The notes under the pieces: generated by a model | Seen by the model: only the letters and a program-made list of their open reading frames with translations | What the model was told of the DNA's origin: nothing | The model's database searches: none | DNA from: Pseudomonas sp. GD03919 | GTDB taxonomy: Bacteria; Pseudomonadota; Gammaproteobacteria; Pseudomonadales; Pseudomonadaceae | Assembly: GCF_029814935.1 (NCBI RefSeq) | Contig: NZ_CP104582.1 | Location: forward strand, 3,720,001-3,784,000 | DNA length: 64,000 nt | Reading direction: 5' to 3' | Shown here: positions 1 through 8,473 of the stretch, one piece after another | How positions within the stretch are numbered: position 1 is the first letter of the stretch | Layout: each line of letters starts with the position of its first letter | Program-made: the position numbers and the translations under genes

Positions 1-2
1 GT

Positions 3-113
3 AATGAAGTGAGTGTCGAGGAATGGGTCTATGGCCCGAAAAGCGGCATGTACCACTTTCTACGCTTCGAAGGCGGTCGTCTGAGCGAGATACGCAGCAA
101 ACGCGGCAGTTGA
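3..113 (+). CDS. DUF2845 family protein, C-terminal end only
   Basis: The window opens inside this gene; 36 residues and a TGA stop are visible. The tail reads VEEWVYGPKSGMYHFLRFEG and ends in RSKRGS. The pattern of a VEEWVYGP turn followed by a LRFEGGRL strand is the end of DUF2845 domains as I know them, small exported Pseudomonas proteins of unknown function. The signal peptide and conserved cysteines would lie upstream of the window. A strong hairpin follows at 174-204, so this is the last gene of its transcript. Family assignment rests on a short fragment and is moderate. Confidence 0.6.
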   Translation, partial: NEVSVEEWVYGPKSGMYHFLRFEGGRLSEIRSKRGS

Positions 114-173
114 GGTCACGCGGCCTGCAGGAGGCACGCTGCTGATATCTTGCGAACACCGGGCACACCAATC

Positions 174-204
174 AAGACTCCGCCGGTCATACCGGCGGGG
201 TCTT
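174..204. terminator. Bidirectional intrinsic terminator between DUF2845 and csbD genes
   Basis: AAGACTCCGCCGGT (174-187) pairs with ACCGGCGGGGTCTT (191-204) through one G-T wobble, with a 3-nt loop. The T tract is short on both strands. It lies between two convergent genes and can serve both. Confidence 0.7.
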
Positions 205-248
205 TGCGCCTACCTACTTGGGCGGCATCCTTGCCAGCCAATCCGTAC

Positions 249-446
249 TCAGAGCTTGTCGCTGAACGCGCGCAGCTCCTGCTGGGCCTTTTCCTTGGTC
301 CAGCTGTAACGTTCCTGCAACTTGCCGGCCAGGTATTCGCTGTGGCCCTCGGCAACGTCCAGGTCGTCATCGGTCAGGTTGCCCCAGCGCTCCTTGATGC
401 GGCCGCCGAGCTGCTTCCATTTGCCTTTGATGATATCGCTGTTCAT
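249..446 (-). CDS. CsbD family stress-response protein
   Basis: A 65-residue protein starting [15 protein letters not shown]. The opening [22 protein letters not shown] and the later [18 protein letters not shown] match the CsbD/YjbJ family: small, very hydrophilic, helical, abundant in stressed or stationary cells, of unknown molecular function. I chose the ATG at 446 because GGGAG lies 7 nt upstream; the in-frame ATG at 452 leaves no spacing from that Shine-Dalgarno. The BON-domain gene ends 57 nt upstream on the same strand without an obvious terminator between, so the two are probably co-transcribed from the sigma-54-like promoter at 925-940. Pairing of a CsbD and a BON gene is consistent with an osmotic or envelope stress role (inference). 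Confidence 0.85.
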   Translation of the reverse strand: MNSDIIKGKWKQLGGRIKERWGNLTDDDLDVAEGHSEYLAGKLQERYSWTKEKAQQELRAFSDKL

Positions 447-503
447 GGTCATTCTCCCTGTCACGCAACGTGAGGCCGGGCGCAGGCCCGGCCGGCTCGG
501 CTA

Positions 504-857
504 TCAGTCAGCGGTTTTCAGGGCTTCAGCCGCCACGTCACGCACGCCTTCGACCTCGCGGGTCTTGGCGATGGCCAGGTCACGCTCAGCGTCGCTCGCG
601 ACCACACCGGACAGGGACACCACGCCCTGATTGGTTTCAACCTTGATATCCAGGGCACTGAGGCTCTGATCAGCGATGAAGGTGGACTTCACCTTGCTGG
701 TGATCCAGGTATCGGAGACCGCCTGCTCAGCCTTGTCCACGGTGTCACTGGCCGTCAGCATGGTCGGCTCTGCGGCGATGGCTGCCGAGGCCAGCGACAT
801 GCTCACTACGGCAGCAGTCAGGGTGGTAGCGACAAAACGGTTGATTGGCTGTTTCAT
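504..857 (-). CDS. BON-domain periplasmic protein (OsmY-like)
   Basis: A 117-residue protein with a Sec signal peptide (MKQPINRFVATT then a hydrophobic stretch ending SAAIAA, cleavage probably before EPTML). Residues about 42-115 form one BON domain: TWITSKVKSTFIADQSL, then DIKVETNQGVVSLSGVV and AKTREVEGVRDV, the usual alpha-beta-beta-alpha-beta signature. OsmY has two such domains, this protein one. BON proteins act at membranes in osmotic and envelope stress. The ATG at 857 has AGGAG 7 nt upstream. csbD follows in the same direction. The upstream DNA carries a sigma-54 motif and a perfect IHF consensus, suggesting activator-dependent expression. Confidence 0.85.
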   Translation of the reverse strand: MKQPINRFVATTLTAAVVSMSLASAAIAAEPTMLTASDTVDKAEQAVSDTWITSKVKSTFIADQSLSALDIKVETNQGVVSLSGVVASDAERDLAIAKTREVEGVRDVAAEALKTAD

Positions 858-924
858 GATTCGACTCCTGTACATTCCAGACAATCTGCAAACCAACTCC
901 TGGCTGCAGGTTCAGCAGTACTGT

Positions 925-940
925 TGCAGGGGCTATGCCA
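925..940 (-). promoter_or_regulatory. Candidate sigma-54 (-24/-12) promoter of the BON-csbD unit
   Basis: On the minus strand the motif reads TGGCATAGCCCCTGCA. GG and GC are spaced exactly as in the sigma-54 consensus TGGCAYR-N4-YTGCA. Transcription would start about 55 nt before the BON start codon. An IHF consensus and a palindrome lie upstream at the distances expected for activator-driven promoters. Seen in sequence; function inferred. Confidence 0.6.
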
Positions 941-968
941 GCTTTTGAATGATTAAAAATTACTTATA

Positions 969-981
969 AATCAATGGTTTA
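969..981 (+). promoter_or_regulatory. ihf site: Candidate IHF binding site
   Basis: AATCAATGGTTTA fits the IHF consensus WATCAANNNNTTR at every defined position and lies in an A/T-rich stretch (945-990). It is about 30 bp upstream of the -24 element of the sigma-54-type promoter, where IHF usually bends DNA between activator and polymerase. Confidence 0.5.
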
Positions 982-1044
982 ATAAAATTCAGGAATTTGC
1001 TTTCAATTGCATTTCGCCGGGTTGCAGAAAAACATCCGGGCAAA

Positions 1045-1060
1045 TTGCATGATCAGGCAA
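1045..1060. promoter_or_regulatory. Palindrome, possible upstream activator site
   Basis: TTGCATGATCAGGCAA is a 16-bp inverted repeat (TTGC/GCAA around TGATCA, one mismatched pair). It is roughly 105 bp upstream of the candidate -24 element, a normal position for an enhancer-binding protein. I do not recognise the regulator. The group II intron begins only about 50 bp further upstream. Confidence 0.3.
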
Positions 1061-1151
1061 CCCAATCAACGCATGCCCCGCCGGTCCACCTCGGTGTTGG
1101 CCGAGCACGCAATCGGGATAAGGGGGAACCAATAAGTTCCGCCCCTCCCAC

Positions 1152-1185
1152 ACCACCCGGCATGCGGGTCCGCACCGGGCGGTTC
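1152..1185 (-). ncRNA. Group II intron domain V (catalytic hairpin)
   Basis: On the minus strand a 34-nt segment folds as a 9-bp lower stem (ACCGCCCGG with CCGGGTGGT, one wobble), a 2-nt TG bulge on the 3' side, and a 4-bp upper stem TGCG/CGCA closed by a GACC loop. This is the length and shape of domain V, which holds the catalytic metal site. It starts 15 nt after the maturase stop codon, and domain VI with the expected A-containing helix follows. Confidence 0.75.
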
Positions 1186-1353
1186 GAGAAGTTGAGGTTT
1201 CACGAGAGTCTCGGCACTCCCAACCGATCAAAGTAGGCAATGGTCAGCACATTATGGATGGCAGAGCGACTGTTATGCCACCAGCGACGGCTCAGCGCCG
1301 CCACGGATTCCGCAACCCAGGAACTCGCGCCTAAGCGGATCAGCTCCCGGTAG

Positions 1354-1368
1354 CAGGCCGTTGAAAAA
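1354..1368 (+). repeat. Left terminal inverted repeat of the IS
   Basis: CAGGCCGTTGAAAAA, identical to the complement of 2670-2684. It is flanked on its left by the GTAG target duplication. Confidence 0.93.
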
Positions 1369-1517
1369 CTCGGCTTCAACTGCCCCAACCCGTCCGGTTT
1401 GGCGCTTTTTCAAGCGCTTTGGCCTAACGGAGTCCACACAAGGCCTGACTTCAGGCCTTTTTGACAGGTTTCAGCACCACGTTCACGCCTTTCGGTGTTT
1501 TTTGGGCGTAACTCGCC

Positions 1518-2642
1518 CTATACATGCGATCCTCGCCACCAACCCGACAGGCTACCCAGTCGGATCAGGTTGTAGACCGAGAAACCCAGCAATAACTGAG
1601 CACTCAGCTTGGCGCGACCGATCAGCTTGGTCTTGCGCAGGCCGCCAACCGTCTTCAGCCAGCCAAAACCTTCTTCGATCCGCTTGCGGATCTTCTGGCT
1701 GGCGGCATACCCCGGATGCCGCGTGGTGCGCCCATCGATGGCGCTGCCCTTGCGCTTCTGCGCCACATGCGGTGTCACTTTCAGCTCGCGCGCCCTCTGC
1801 ACGAAACGCTTCTGGTCGTAATTCTTGTCTGCACCTACCGTGCTGCCCGGCTTGGCCGTGCGCTCCAGCATCTCCAGCGCCGCCTCTACCTCGGCACGTC
1901 CATTGAACTCGGTGCATTCCACATCCACGATCAGACCGTTGCGGTGCTCCATCATCGTGTGGGCCATGTGCGCCAGACGACTGGCATCGCCATTGCTCTT
2001 GCGCGCCAGCCGGGCCTCGGGATCGCTGGTCGATTGGTGGGTCGCGTTGCTGCGCTTCTCGCCCTTGAAGTCGGCATCGGGGTTGCGCGTGCCATCCTCC
2101 GGTGGGTCGCCGCCATCCTTCTTGATAAAGGACTTGTGCGAGGCCCAGGCGTCGATCAGCGTGCCATCGACGCTGAAATGCTCGTTGCTGGCGTACTCGG
2201 ACCATGCGGCCAGCGACTTGATGCGCTGGAAGAACAGCCGCGCTACATCCTGGTTGAACAAGCGGTCACGGTTCTGGCTGAAGGTCGAGTGATCCCACAT
2301 GCGCTCGTCCATCGACAAGCCGACGAACCAGCGAAACAGCAGGTTGAAATCAATCTGCTCGACCAACTGCCGCTCGGAGCGAATGGTGTAAATCACCTGC
2401 AGCAACGAGGCGCGCAGCAGCCGCTCCGGCGCAATCGAGGCCCGTCCCAGGGTGGAGTACAGCCCGTCGAAGTCCCGATCCATCGAAGCCAGAACGGTAT
2501 CGACCAGGCCTCGCAGGGGACGCAGCGGGTGATCGTTCGGGATGCGCTGCTCCAGCGTCGTATAACTGAACAGCTCGTTTTGTTTGAGGTCGAGTCCACG
2601 CATCGGCTTGGGCTGGCTTCGGCAGAAGAGGATGGCCGCCAT
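1518..2642 (-). CDS. IS5 family transposase
   Basis: A 374-residue DDE transposase. The N-terminal part (about 15-115) has the helical DUF772-type domain, with YTTLEQRIPNDHPLRPLR and RLLRASLLQVIYTIRSERQL. The catalytic core begins FSVDGTLIDAWAS (first Asp), continues with VGADKNYD (second Asp) and closes with the signature KIRKRIEEGFGWLKTVGG holding the Glu; the C-terminus is LLLGFSVYNLIRL. It carries an extra lysine/asparagine-rich loop between the first two catalytic residues. The start is uncertain: ATG at 2642 or at 2603 (MRGLDLKQNE), neither with a good Shine-Dalgarno. A GCCAGAGCC/GGCTCTGGC hairpin immediately before 2642 may block translation from read-through transcripts. It has the same orientation as the intron maturase it disrupts. 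Confidence 0.93.
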   Translation of the reverse strand: MAAILFCRSQPKPMRGLDLKQNELFSYTTLEQRIPNDHPLRPLRGLVDTVLASMDRDFDGLYSTLGRASIAPERLLRASLLQVIYTIRSERQLVEQIDFNLLFRWFVGLSMDERMWDHSTFSQNRDRLFNQDVARLFFQRIKSLAAWSEYASNEHFSVDGTLIDAWASHKSFIKKDGGDPPEDGTRNPDADFKGEKRSNATHQSTSDPEARLARKSNGDASRLAHMAHTMMEHRNGLIVDVECTEFNGRAEVEAALEMLERTAKPGSTVGADKNYDQKRFVQRARELKVTPHVAQKRKGSAIDGRTTRHPGYAASQKIRKRIEEGFGWLKTVGGLRKTKLIGRAKLSAQLLLGFSVYNLIRLGSLSGWWRGSHV

Positions 2643-4282
2643 TTTGCCAGAGCCACGCAGGCTCTGGCTTTTTTCAACGGCCTGGTAGATCGTCTTGCCC
2701 CGTCGCCAGTGCCGGAGGTGGAGCATTCTCAGGCGGCGACGTATCCACTCATCCAGTGATCGCCAGATGCGTGGCGTTTGTGCCAGCCTGAAGTACCCTT
2801 TCCAGCCGAGCAGGTAACTGCGGAGCTTCTCCACCACCTGTGCCATGCTGCGACCACCTGACCCCCGGGTCAGTTGCCTGATCCGGAGCTTGAACGCCTG
2901 TAACGCCTTGGCGGATACCGCCCGTCGAACGTCTCCACCCCTCCCTTGCCACAGGGCATAGCCGAGGAACTGGCGACCGAACACGCTGGCGACTGCACTT
3001 TTGGATTCGTTGATCACCAAGCGCAGTTTGTTGTAACACCGGCGTAGCAGGCGCATCACCCGTTCTCCCGCCTTCTCACTGCGAACGTAAACGTTGCAGT
3101 CATCAGCGTAACGGGCGAAGCAGTGCCCCCGACGTTCCAGCTCTTTATCCACCTCGTCCAGCAGAACGTTGGCCAGCAACGGCGAGAGCGGCCCGCCTTG
3201 CGGCGTGCCCTCATGCCGATCCATGACCACACCGCCATCCATGATGCCCGCGTTCAGGTACGCACGAACCAGCCGGATGACTCCAGGATCGTTTATGCGC
3301 CTCTTCAGGCGGTCGATCAGGATGTCGTGGTTAACCCGGTCGAAGAACTTCGATAGGTCGACATCCACCACGATGTGGCGGCCCTGTTGGGCATAGCGTT
3401 GCGCAGCCAACACCGCATCGTGGGCCCGGCGGCCCGGGCGGAAGCCGTGGCTGTGCTCGCTGAAGGTGGGATCAATCAGAGGTTGCAGCACTTGCAGCAG
3501 TGCCTGTTGAATCAGACGGTCGGTGACGGTGGGGATACCCAGTTCCCGCTCACTGCCGTCCGGTTTCGGGATGCCTACCCGACGAACGGGTTGTGGTTGG
3601 TAGGAGCCGCTCAGCAGTTGCTGGCGAAGCTCCGGCCACACCCATCGCAGGTGTTCGGCAGTCTGGGCAATATCCAGCCCGTCCACACCTGCCGATCCCT
3701 TGTTGGACTTCACGCGCTTCCATGCCCGCTGCATATTCTCTCGTGCGAACGCCTGCTCAAGCAGGCTTCGCCCTGCGCCCTCCGGTTCTCGCCGCGGGAG
3801 CCCTGTTTCATCGCTGATCGCATTCGGTAAGGCTTCACCTTCCCGTTCCGCGACCCGCCCCGCTGGCGCGGGCATCTGATGCGTTACAGCGCTCATCGAC
3901 AAGGCGTTTGACGCTCCTTCTCGTTCAGCCCTTCGCCCTGACCAAGCAGCTACTATGGCTTCTGCTGACTTCTCGCTCCGTGTTGCCACGTCGCCCTTTC
4001 AGACATGAGGCGAGATCTCCCCGGGTAAGAACACACTCCTTCACCGCACAACCGCCGGATTTACACCGCCTCGCCTTGGCCACAAGAGCTTCGCGACTTT
4101 TGGCCCGCTCGCCCTGCTTGGCAGTGCCTCGTATCCGATTCTTGTTCATCGGCTCACGGTTTACGCTCCACGCTTTCTCCCCACGGTCGGTCGCCCTTCC
4201 GCAGTTGCGCTTCGCTTCGTTCGCTGTGGCCAGCTCACGGGAGGACTTGCACCTCCAGGAGTGCGCCCGTGCCGGGCGCACC

Positions 4283-4306
4283 AAAAAAGGGCTCCCGCAG
4301 GAGCCC
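4283..4306 (-). terminator. Intrinsic terminator of pnp
   Basis: On the minus strand GGGCTCC/GGAGCCC with a 4-nt loop is followed by six T. The next bases are G and then the GTGCG start of the group II intron, so the intron sits exactly past the T tract and leaves the terminator complete. Confidence 0.9.
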
Positions 4307-4332
4307 TTCTCGTTCGCACAGAGGAGTCGTGC

Positions 4333-6438
4333 TTAGGCGCCAGAGGCCTCGGCAGCCGCGACGTCCTTGATCGACAGCTTGATACGGCCGCGGTTGTCCA
4401 CGTCCAGTACCAGTACCTTCACTTCCTGACCTTCTTTCAGTACGTCGGTGACCTTCTCCACGCGCTGATCGCTCAGCATGGAGATGTGCACCAGACCGTC
4501 CTTGCCCGGCAGGATGTTGACGAAGGCGCCGAAGTCGACGATACGCTCGACCTTGCCGACGTAGATCTTGCCGATCTCGGCTTCGGCGGTGATGGCCAGA
4601 ACTCGCTGCTTGGCAGCCTCAGCGGCTTCCTTGGTTTCGCCGAAGATCTTGATCGAACCATCGTCCTCGATATCGATCGACGCCTTGGTCTCTTCGCAGA
4701 TGGCGCGAATGGTGGCGCCGCCCTTGCCGATGACGTCGCGGATCTTGTCCTGGTCGATCTTCATCGCCAGCATGGTCGGAGCGTTGGCCGACAGCTCGCT
4801 GCGCGACTGGGCGATGACCTGGTTCATCTGGCCGAGGATGTTCAGACGGGCTTCCAGCGCCTGCTCCAGCGCCTGCTCCATGATCTCTTCGGTGATGCCC
4901 TGGATCTTGATGTCCATCTGCAGCGCGGTAACACCCTTGGCGGTACCGGCTACTTTGAAGTCCATGTCGCCCAGGTGATCCTCGTCACCGAGGATGTCGG
5001 TCAGAACGGCGAACTTATCACCTTCCAGTACCAGACCCATGGCGATACCGGCAACCGGCGCCTTCATCGGTACACCGGCGTCCATCAGGGCCAGCGAAGC
5101 GCCGCAGACCGAAGCCATGGAGGAAGAACCGTTGGACTCGGTGATTTCCGATACTACGCGGATGGTGTACGGGAACTCGTCAGCGCTCGGCAGCATGGCG
5201 GCAACGCCACGACGGGCCAGACGGCCGTGGCCGATTTCGCGGCGGCCAGTGGCGCCCATGCGACCACACTCACCCACCGAGTACGGCGGGAAGTTGTAGT
5301 GCAGCATGAAGGAGTCTTTCTTCTCGCCTTCGAGGGTGTCCAGCAGCTGTGCGTCGCGTGCGGTACCGAGGGTCGCCACGACCAGCGCCTGGGTTTCGCC
5401 ACGGGTGAACAGCGCCGAACCGTGAGTCTTGTCCAGAACGCCGACTTCGATGTTCAGGCCACGCACGGTACGGTTGTCACGACCATCGATACGCGGCTTG
5501 CCGTTGACGATGTTCTCGCGCACGGTGCGGTATTCGATCTCGCCGAAGGCTTCCTTGACTTCACCGGCAGTAGGCTGACCTTCTTCGCCGGAGAACTTGG
5601 CCACGACCTGATCACGCAGCTCGCCCAGACGCGCGTAGCGGTCCTGCTTGACGGTGATGGTGTAGGCCTGGGAAATCGCCTCGCCGAACTCGCTACGGAT
5701 GGCATTCAGCAGTGCGGTGTTTTCCGGCTTCGGCTGCCAGTCCCAGGTCGGTTTGCCGGCCTCGGCGGCCAACTCGGCAACGGCCTGGATGACCACCTGG
5801 AATTCTTCATGGGCAAACAGTACGGCGCCCAGCATCTGGTCTTCGGTCAGCTCTTTGGCTTCCGACTCGACCATCAGCACAGCGTCCTTGGTACCGGCCA
5901 CGACCATGTCCAGGCTGGAAGCCTTGAGCTGCTCGTAGTTCGGGTTCAGCAGATAGCCGGTTTCCGGATGGAAAGCCACGCGCGCGGCGCCGATCGGACC
6001 GTTGAACGGGATACCGGAGATGGCCAGGGCAGCCGAGGTGCCGATCATCGCAGCGATGTCCGGATCGGTCTTCTTGCTGGTGGAAACCACGGTGCAGATG
6101 ACCTGCACTTCGTTCTGGAAGCCTTCCGGGAACAGCGGACGGATCGGACGGTCGATCAGGCGCGAGGTCAGGGTTTCCTTCTCGGAAGGACGCGCTTCAC
6201 GCTTGAAGAAACCGCCAGGGATCTTGCCGGCTGCGTAGGTCTTTTCCTGATAGTGCACGGAGAGCGGGAAGAAGCCCTTGCTCGGGTCAGCGCTCTTGGC
6301 GCCTACCACGGTGACCAGCACGCTGACGTCGTCATCGACGGTGACCAGCACGGCGCCGGAGGCCTGACGGGCGATACGGCCAGTCTCGAGGGTAACGGTC
6401 GACTGACCGAACTGGAATTTCTTGATTACCGGGTTCAC
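4333..6438 (-). CDS. pnp: Polyribonucleotide nucleotidyltransferase (PNPase)
   Basis: A 701-residue protein, the full length of Pseudomonas PNPase. It degrades RNA 3' to 5' by phosphorolysis and is the exonuclease of the RNA degradosome. Two RNase PH cores are visible: the first with [15 protein letters not shown], the second with [14 protein letters not shown] and the [15 protein letters not shown] motif, then [17 protein letters not shown] with the metal-binding Asp residues. A KH domain ([15 protein letters not shown], about 555-610) and an S1 domain ([20 protein letters not shown], about 620-690) complete it. The start is GTG at 6438 with AAGGA 8 nt upstream; a start at ATG would remove conserved residues. 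It lies 171 nt downstream of rpsO, the usual pair; in enterobacteria PNPase represses its own mRNA through RNase III cleavage of the leader. Confidence 0.98.
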   Translation of the reverse strand: MNPVIKKFQFGQSTVTLETGRIARQASGAVLVTVDDDVSVLVTVVGAKSADPSKGFFPLSVHYQEKTYAAGKIPGGFFKREARPSEKETLTSRLIDRPIRPLFPEGFQNEVQVICTVVSTSKKTDPDIAAMIGTSAALAISGIPFNGPIGAARVAFHPETGYLLNPNYEQLKASSLDMVVAGTKDAVLMVESEAKELTEDQMLGAVLFAHEEFQVVIQAVAELAAEAGKPTWDWQPKPENTALLNAIRSEFGEAISQAYTITVKQDRYARLGELRDQVVAKFSGEEGQPTAGEVKEAFGEIEYRTVRENIVNGKPRIDGRDNRTVRGLNIEVGVLDKTHGSALFTRGETQALVVATLGTARDAQLLDTLEGEKKDSFMLHYNFPPYSVGECGRMGATGRREIGHGRLARRGVAAMLPSADEFPYTIRVVSEITESNGSSSMASVCGASLALMDAGVPMKAPVAGIAMGLVLEGDKFAVLTDILGDEDHLGDMDFKVAGTAKGVTALQMDIKIQGITEEIMEQALEQALEARLNILGQMNQVIAQSRSELSANAPTMLAMKIDQDKIRDVIGKGGATIRAICEETKASIDIEDDGSIKIFGETKEAAEAAKQRVLAITAEAEIGKIYVGKVERIVDFGAFVNILPGKDGLVHISMLSDQRVEKVTDVLKEGQEVKVLVLDVDNRGRIKLSIKDVAAAEASGA

Positions 6439-6609
6439 GGTGTTTTCCTTCTCTTTGTTGCCTTGGGGGAAATTGGAAAGAGGCGCGGGAGTCGGACCCG
6501 GAGCATCCCTCGAAAAGCCAAAAGCTGGAAGCCCAGCGCCACGCGATGAGGATCACTCCCCACTCGCGACGCCGAACTCCCAGCTTCCAACTTGTGCAGC
6601 TCGCGTCTA

Positions 6610-6879
6610 TTAACGACGCAGGCCCAGGCGACCGATCAGGGCGCTGTAACGACTGGTGTCTTTACCCTTCAGGTAGTCCAGCAGCTTGCGGCGCTGGTTA
6701 ACCATACGGATCAGACCACGACGGCTGTGGTGATCCTTACCGTTGGCCTTGAAGTGACCTTGCAGCTTGTTGATGTTGGCGGTCAGCAGGGCTACCTGCA
6801 CTTCCGGGCTACCGGTATCGCCTTCAGCTTGCTTGTAGTCGTTAACGATCTGGGCTTTTTCTTCAACGCTGAGTGCCAT
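6610..6879 (-). CDS. rpsO: 30S ribosomal protein S15
   Basis: An 89-residue protein, exactly the S15 length, beginning [15 protein letters not shown] after initiator Met. The 16S-rRNA-binding residues [14 protein letters not shown] and [16 protein letters not shown] block (here [14 protein letters not shown]) are present, with the final [17 protein letters not shown]15 nucleates the platform of the small subunit. The ATG at 6879 has GAGAGGAAG just upstream. The leader contains a small ACTGC-TTCG-GCAGT hairpin (6900-6914) close to the ribosome site; S15 represses its own translation by binding leader structure in several bacteria, so this may be part of such a control (inference). Confidence 0.98.
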   Translation of the reverse strand: MALSVEEKAQIVNDYKQAEGDTGSPEVQVALLTANINKLQGHFKANGKDHHSRRGLIRMVNQRRKLLDYLKGKDTSRYSALIGRLGLRR

Positions 6880-7049
6880 GTTGGCTTCCTCTCATCTGGA
6901 AACTGCCGAAGCAGTCTCAATAGGCCGGGAATCGCTTCCCGTGTTTTAAAAAGAGGCATGACCGTGCCTACTAACAGCCACCCTCGCTGCACCTGATGCC
7001 GACAACATCGGCGCCAGGCTTTCAGCCGTTACGGCCGAATCTATCGGTG

Positions 7050-7970
7050 CTACGCACCGGTATAAATCAATCGACGCGGGGCAACACGCCCATCGTCACT
7101 CACTTCACCGATCCCGATGAAGCGACCATTGTGATCCTGCACCCGCACCATACCGAACTTCGGCGCTTCAGGTGCCCGCACCGGCTGACCTTGCAGCCAG
7201 TAGAACGCGCTGTGCTCGGAGAACTGCAGCAGCGGCCAGTCCTGCAGACCGCTATCGGCCGGCAGCAGGAAGCGATCCAGCGCCTCGTTACCGCCTTCGG
7301 CGTGTGCGGCCTCCAGCTCTTCCAGCGTCACGGTGCGCGCCAGGTCGAACGGGCCTACCTTGGTACGGCGCAGTTCGGCGACATGTGCTCCACAGCCGAG
7401 CAACTGACCAAGATCCTCGACCAGCGTACGAATATAGGTGCCTTTGCTGCAATCAACCGCCAGGCGCGCCTGCTCGCCTTCGCAAGCCAGCAACTCCAAG
7501 CGCGCAATAGTAACAGAACGCGCTTCGCGCTCCACTACTTCACCCGCACGAGCCAGCTTGTAGAGTGGCTGACCGTCCTTCTTCAGGGCCGAGTACATTG
7601 GCGGTATCTGTTTGATTTCGCCACGAAAGCGCGGCAGCAGCGCTTCGATTTCGACACGACCAACGGTCACCGGACGCCGTTCGAGCACATCACCCTCGGC
7701 ATCACCGGTGGTAGTGGTGACACCGAGCTGAGCGACGGTCTCGTAGCCCTTGTCGGCATCGAGCAGGTATTGGGAGAACTTGGTCGCCTCGCCGAAGCAC
7801 AGCGGCAGCACGCCGGTGGCCAGCGGGTCGAGGCTACCGGTATGCCCGGCCTTCTCGGCGTTGAGCAACCAGCGCACCTTCTGCAGCGCCGCGTTGGAGG
7901 TAAAGCCACGCGGCTTGTCGAGCAGAATGATGCCGTCGACCTTGCGGCGAATACGTTTGACCTGCGCCAC
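7050..7970 (-). CDS. truB: tRNA pseudouridine(55) synthase TruB
   Basis: A 306-residue enzyme that makes pseudouridine 55 in the T loop of tRNAs. The catalytic Asp is D48 in [21 protein letters not shown] (motif I) precedes it and [16 protein letters not shown] and [15 protein letters not shown] follow in family order. The C-terminal PUA domain starts near residue 250 ([15 protein letters not shown]). The start codon is GTG at 7970, two bases after the rbfA stop, so translation is probably coupled to rbfA. Part of the long nusA-infB-rbfA-truB transcript. Confidence 0.97.
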   Translation of the reverse strand: MAQVKRIRRKVDGIILLDKPRGFTSNAALQKVRWLLNAEKAGHTGSLDPLATGVLPLCFGEATKFSQYLLDADKGYETVAQLGVTTTTGDAEGDVLERRPVTVGRVEIEALLPRFRGEIKQIPPMYSALKKDGQPLYKLARAGEVVEREARSVTIARLELLACEGEQARLAVDCSKGTYIRTLVEDLGQLLGCGAHVAELRRTKVGPFDLARTVTLEELEAAHAEGGNEALDRFLLPADSGLQDWPLLQFSEHSAFYWLQGQPVRAPEAPKFGMVRVQDHNGRFIGIGEVSDDGRVAPRRLIYTGA

Positions 7971-7972
7971 GC

Positions 7973-8362
7973 TTAGCCCTCGCTGCCGTCTTGGTGCTTG
8001 CGATCTTCCGCCACCGCACGCTCGATCAGCGCCGACAGCTCGGCGCCGCGGCGGATGCTGGCGTCGTAGTGGAAGTGCAACTGCGGGATGGTACGCACCT
8101 TCATCGACTTGCCCAGCAGCATGCGCAAGTAACCCGCTGCCTCGCCGAGGATCTCCAGGTTGAGCTTGATCTGCTCGGCATCGTCGTCCTTGCCCATCAC
8201 GGTGATGAACACCTTGGCATGGGACAGGTCGCGACTCACGTCGACCGCAGTGATGGTTACCAGACCCAGGCGTGGGTCCTTGATCTCGCGCTGGATCAGC
8301 ACTGCCAGCTCACGCTGCATCTGATCACCGATACGCTGGGTACGGCTGTAATCTTTGGCCAT
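7973..8362 (-). CDS. rbfA: 30S ribosome-binding factor RbfA
   Basis: A 129-residue KH-type protein that assists late maturation of the 30S subunit and processing of the 16S rRNA 5' end, important in the cold. It shows [20 protein letters not shown], then [18 protein letters not shown] and [17 protein letters not shown], all conserved RbfA blocks. It lies between infB and truB; an 11-bp hairpin separates it from infB, and truB begins two bases after its stop. Length and start agree with other pseudomonads. Confidence 0.97.
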   Translation of the reverse strand: MAKDYSRTQRIGDQMQRELAVLIQREIKDPRLGLVTITAVDVSRDLSHAKVFITVMGKDDDAEQIKLNLEILGEAAGYLRMLLGKSMKVRTIPQLHFHYDASIRRGAELSALIERAVAEDRKHQDGSEG

Positions 8363-8419
8363 TTCTTACTTACCTTTCCTTCGTCTGCAGCCTAGCCGGC
8401 AGCGGACGTAAAAGCGGCA

Positions 8420-8453
8420 AACGCCCGGCCGCGCTTGAGCGGGGCCGGGCGTT
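8420..8453 (-). terminator. GC-rich hairpin between infB and rbfA
   Basis: AACGCCCGGCC (8420-8430) pairs perfectly with GGCCGGGCGTT (8443-8453). On the minus strand it follows the infB stop by 20 nt and the T-run is poor (TTTGCCGCTTTT), so it may attenuate or stabilise rather than end the transcript. Confidence 0.5.
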
Positions 8454-8473
8454 GCATGATCGGGATGTCGCGC

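Larger units (their letters stand above)
1354..2684 (-). mobile_element. IS5-type insertion sequence, 1331 bp, with 15-bp terminal inverted repeats
   Basis: Left end CAGGCCGTTGAAAAA (1354-1368) is matched exactly by its complement at 2670-2684. GTAG at 1350-1353 and at 2685-2688 is the target duplication. One transposase gene fills most of the element. The 3' part (1369-1517) holds two hairpins and no gene. Perfect ends, perfect duplication and an intact transposase indicate a recent, probably active copy. Confidence 0.93.
1200..3896 (-). pseudogene. ltrA: Group II intron reverse transcriptase/maturase, interrupted by an IS
   Basis: The first 404 codons run 3896-2685; the last 49 codons and TGA lie at 1349-1200. 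Removing 1354-2684 and one GTAG copy restores a single 453-residue frame, joining KTIY to RELIRLGASSWVAES. The intact part shows the maturase order: GVDGLD near the start, GIPTVTDRLIQQALLQVL, GFRPGRRAHDAV, DVDLSKFFDRVNHD, GTPQGGPLSPLLANV and the polymerase box ARYADD with both aspartates. The downstream fragment ends in WWHNSRSAIHNVLTIAYFDR, part of the X/maturase region. No HNH endonuclease domain follows, as in class C introns. The ATG at 3896 (MSAVTHQMPAP) agrees with related intron proteins as I recall them; an in-frame start at 3989 is possible. Upstream of the IS the protein is truncated and fused to IS-encoded residues, so it should be inactive. Confidence 0.9.
1112..4281 (-). mobile_element. 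Group II intron (class C-like) inserted just after the pnp terminator, itself split by an IS
   Basis: On the minus strand the intron begins GTGCGCCCGGCACGGGCG at 4281, the GUGYG start typical of group II introns, and ends near 1112 after domain V and a domain VI hairpin (the exact 3' end, read as ...CCCGAT, is approximate). It encodes a reverse transcriptase/maturase with no endonuclease domain. The 5' end abuts the pnp terminator hairpin and its T6G tract, the target preference of bacterial class C introns. Without the 1331-bp IS and one 4-bp duplication it would be about 1.84 kb. The 385 bases at 3897-4281 hold no gene and correspond to the 5' ribozyme domains. Excision as RNA could still occur with maturase supplied in trans. 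Confidence 0.85.

Noticed and set aside
1518..3989. A single 823-codon maturase-transposase fusion protein
   Set aside because: The frame is open through both, but the IS ends and the target duplication show that two elements are joined by insertion, not a natural fusion.
6520..6600. Repeated AGCTTCC/TGGAAGC motifs between rpsO and pnp
   Set aside because: They might form a processing hairpin, but the repeats are partly direct and partly inverted and I could not draw one convincing stem.
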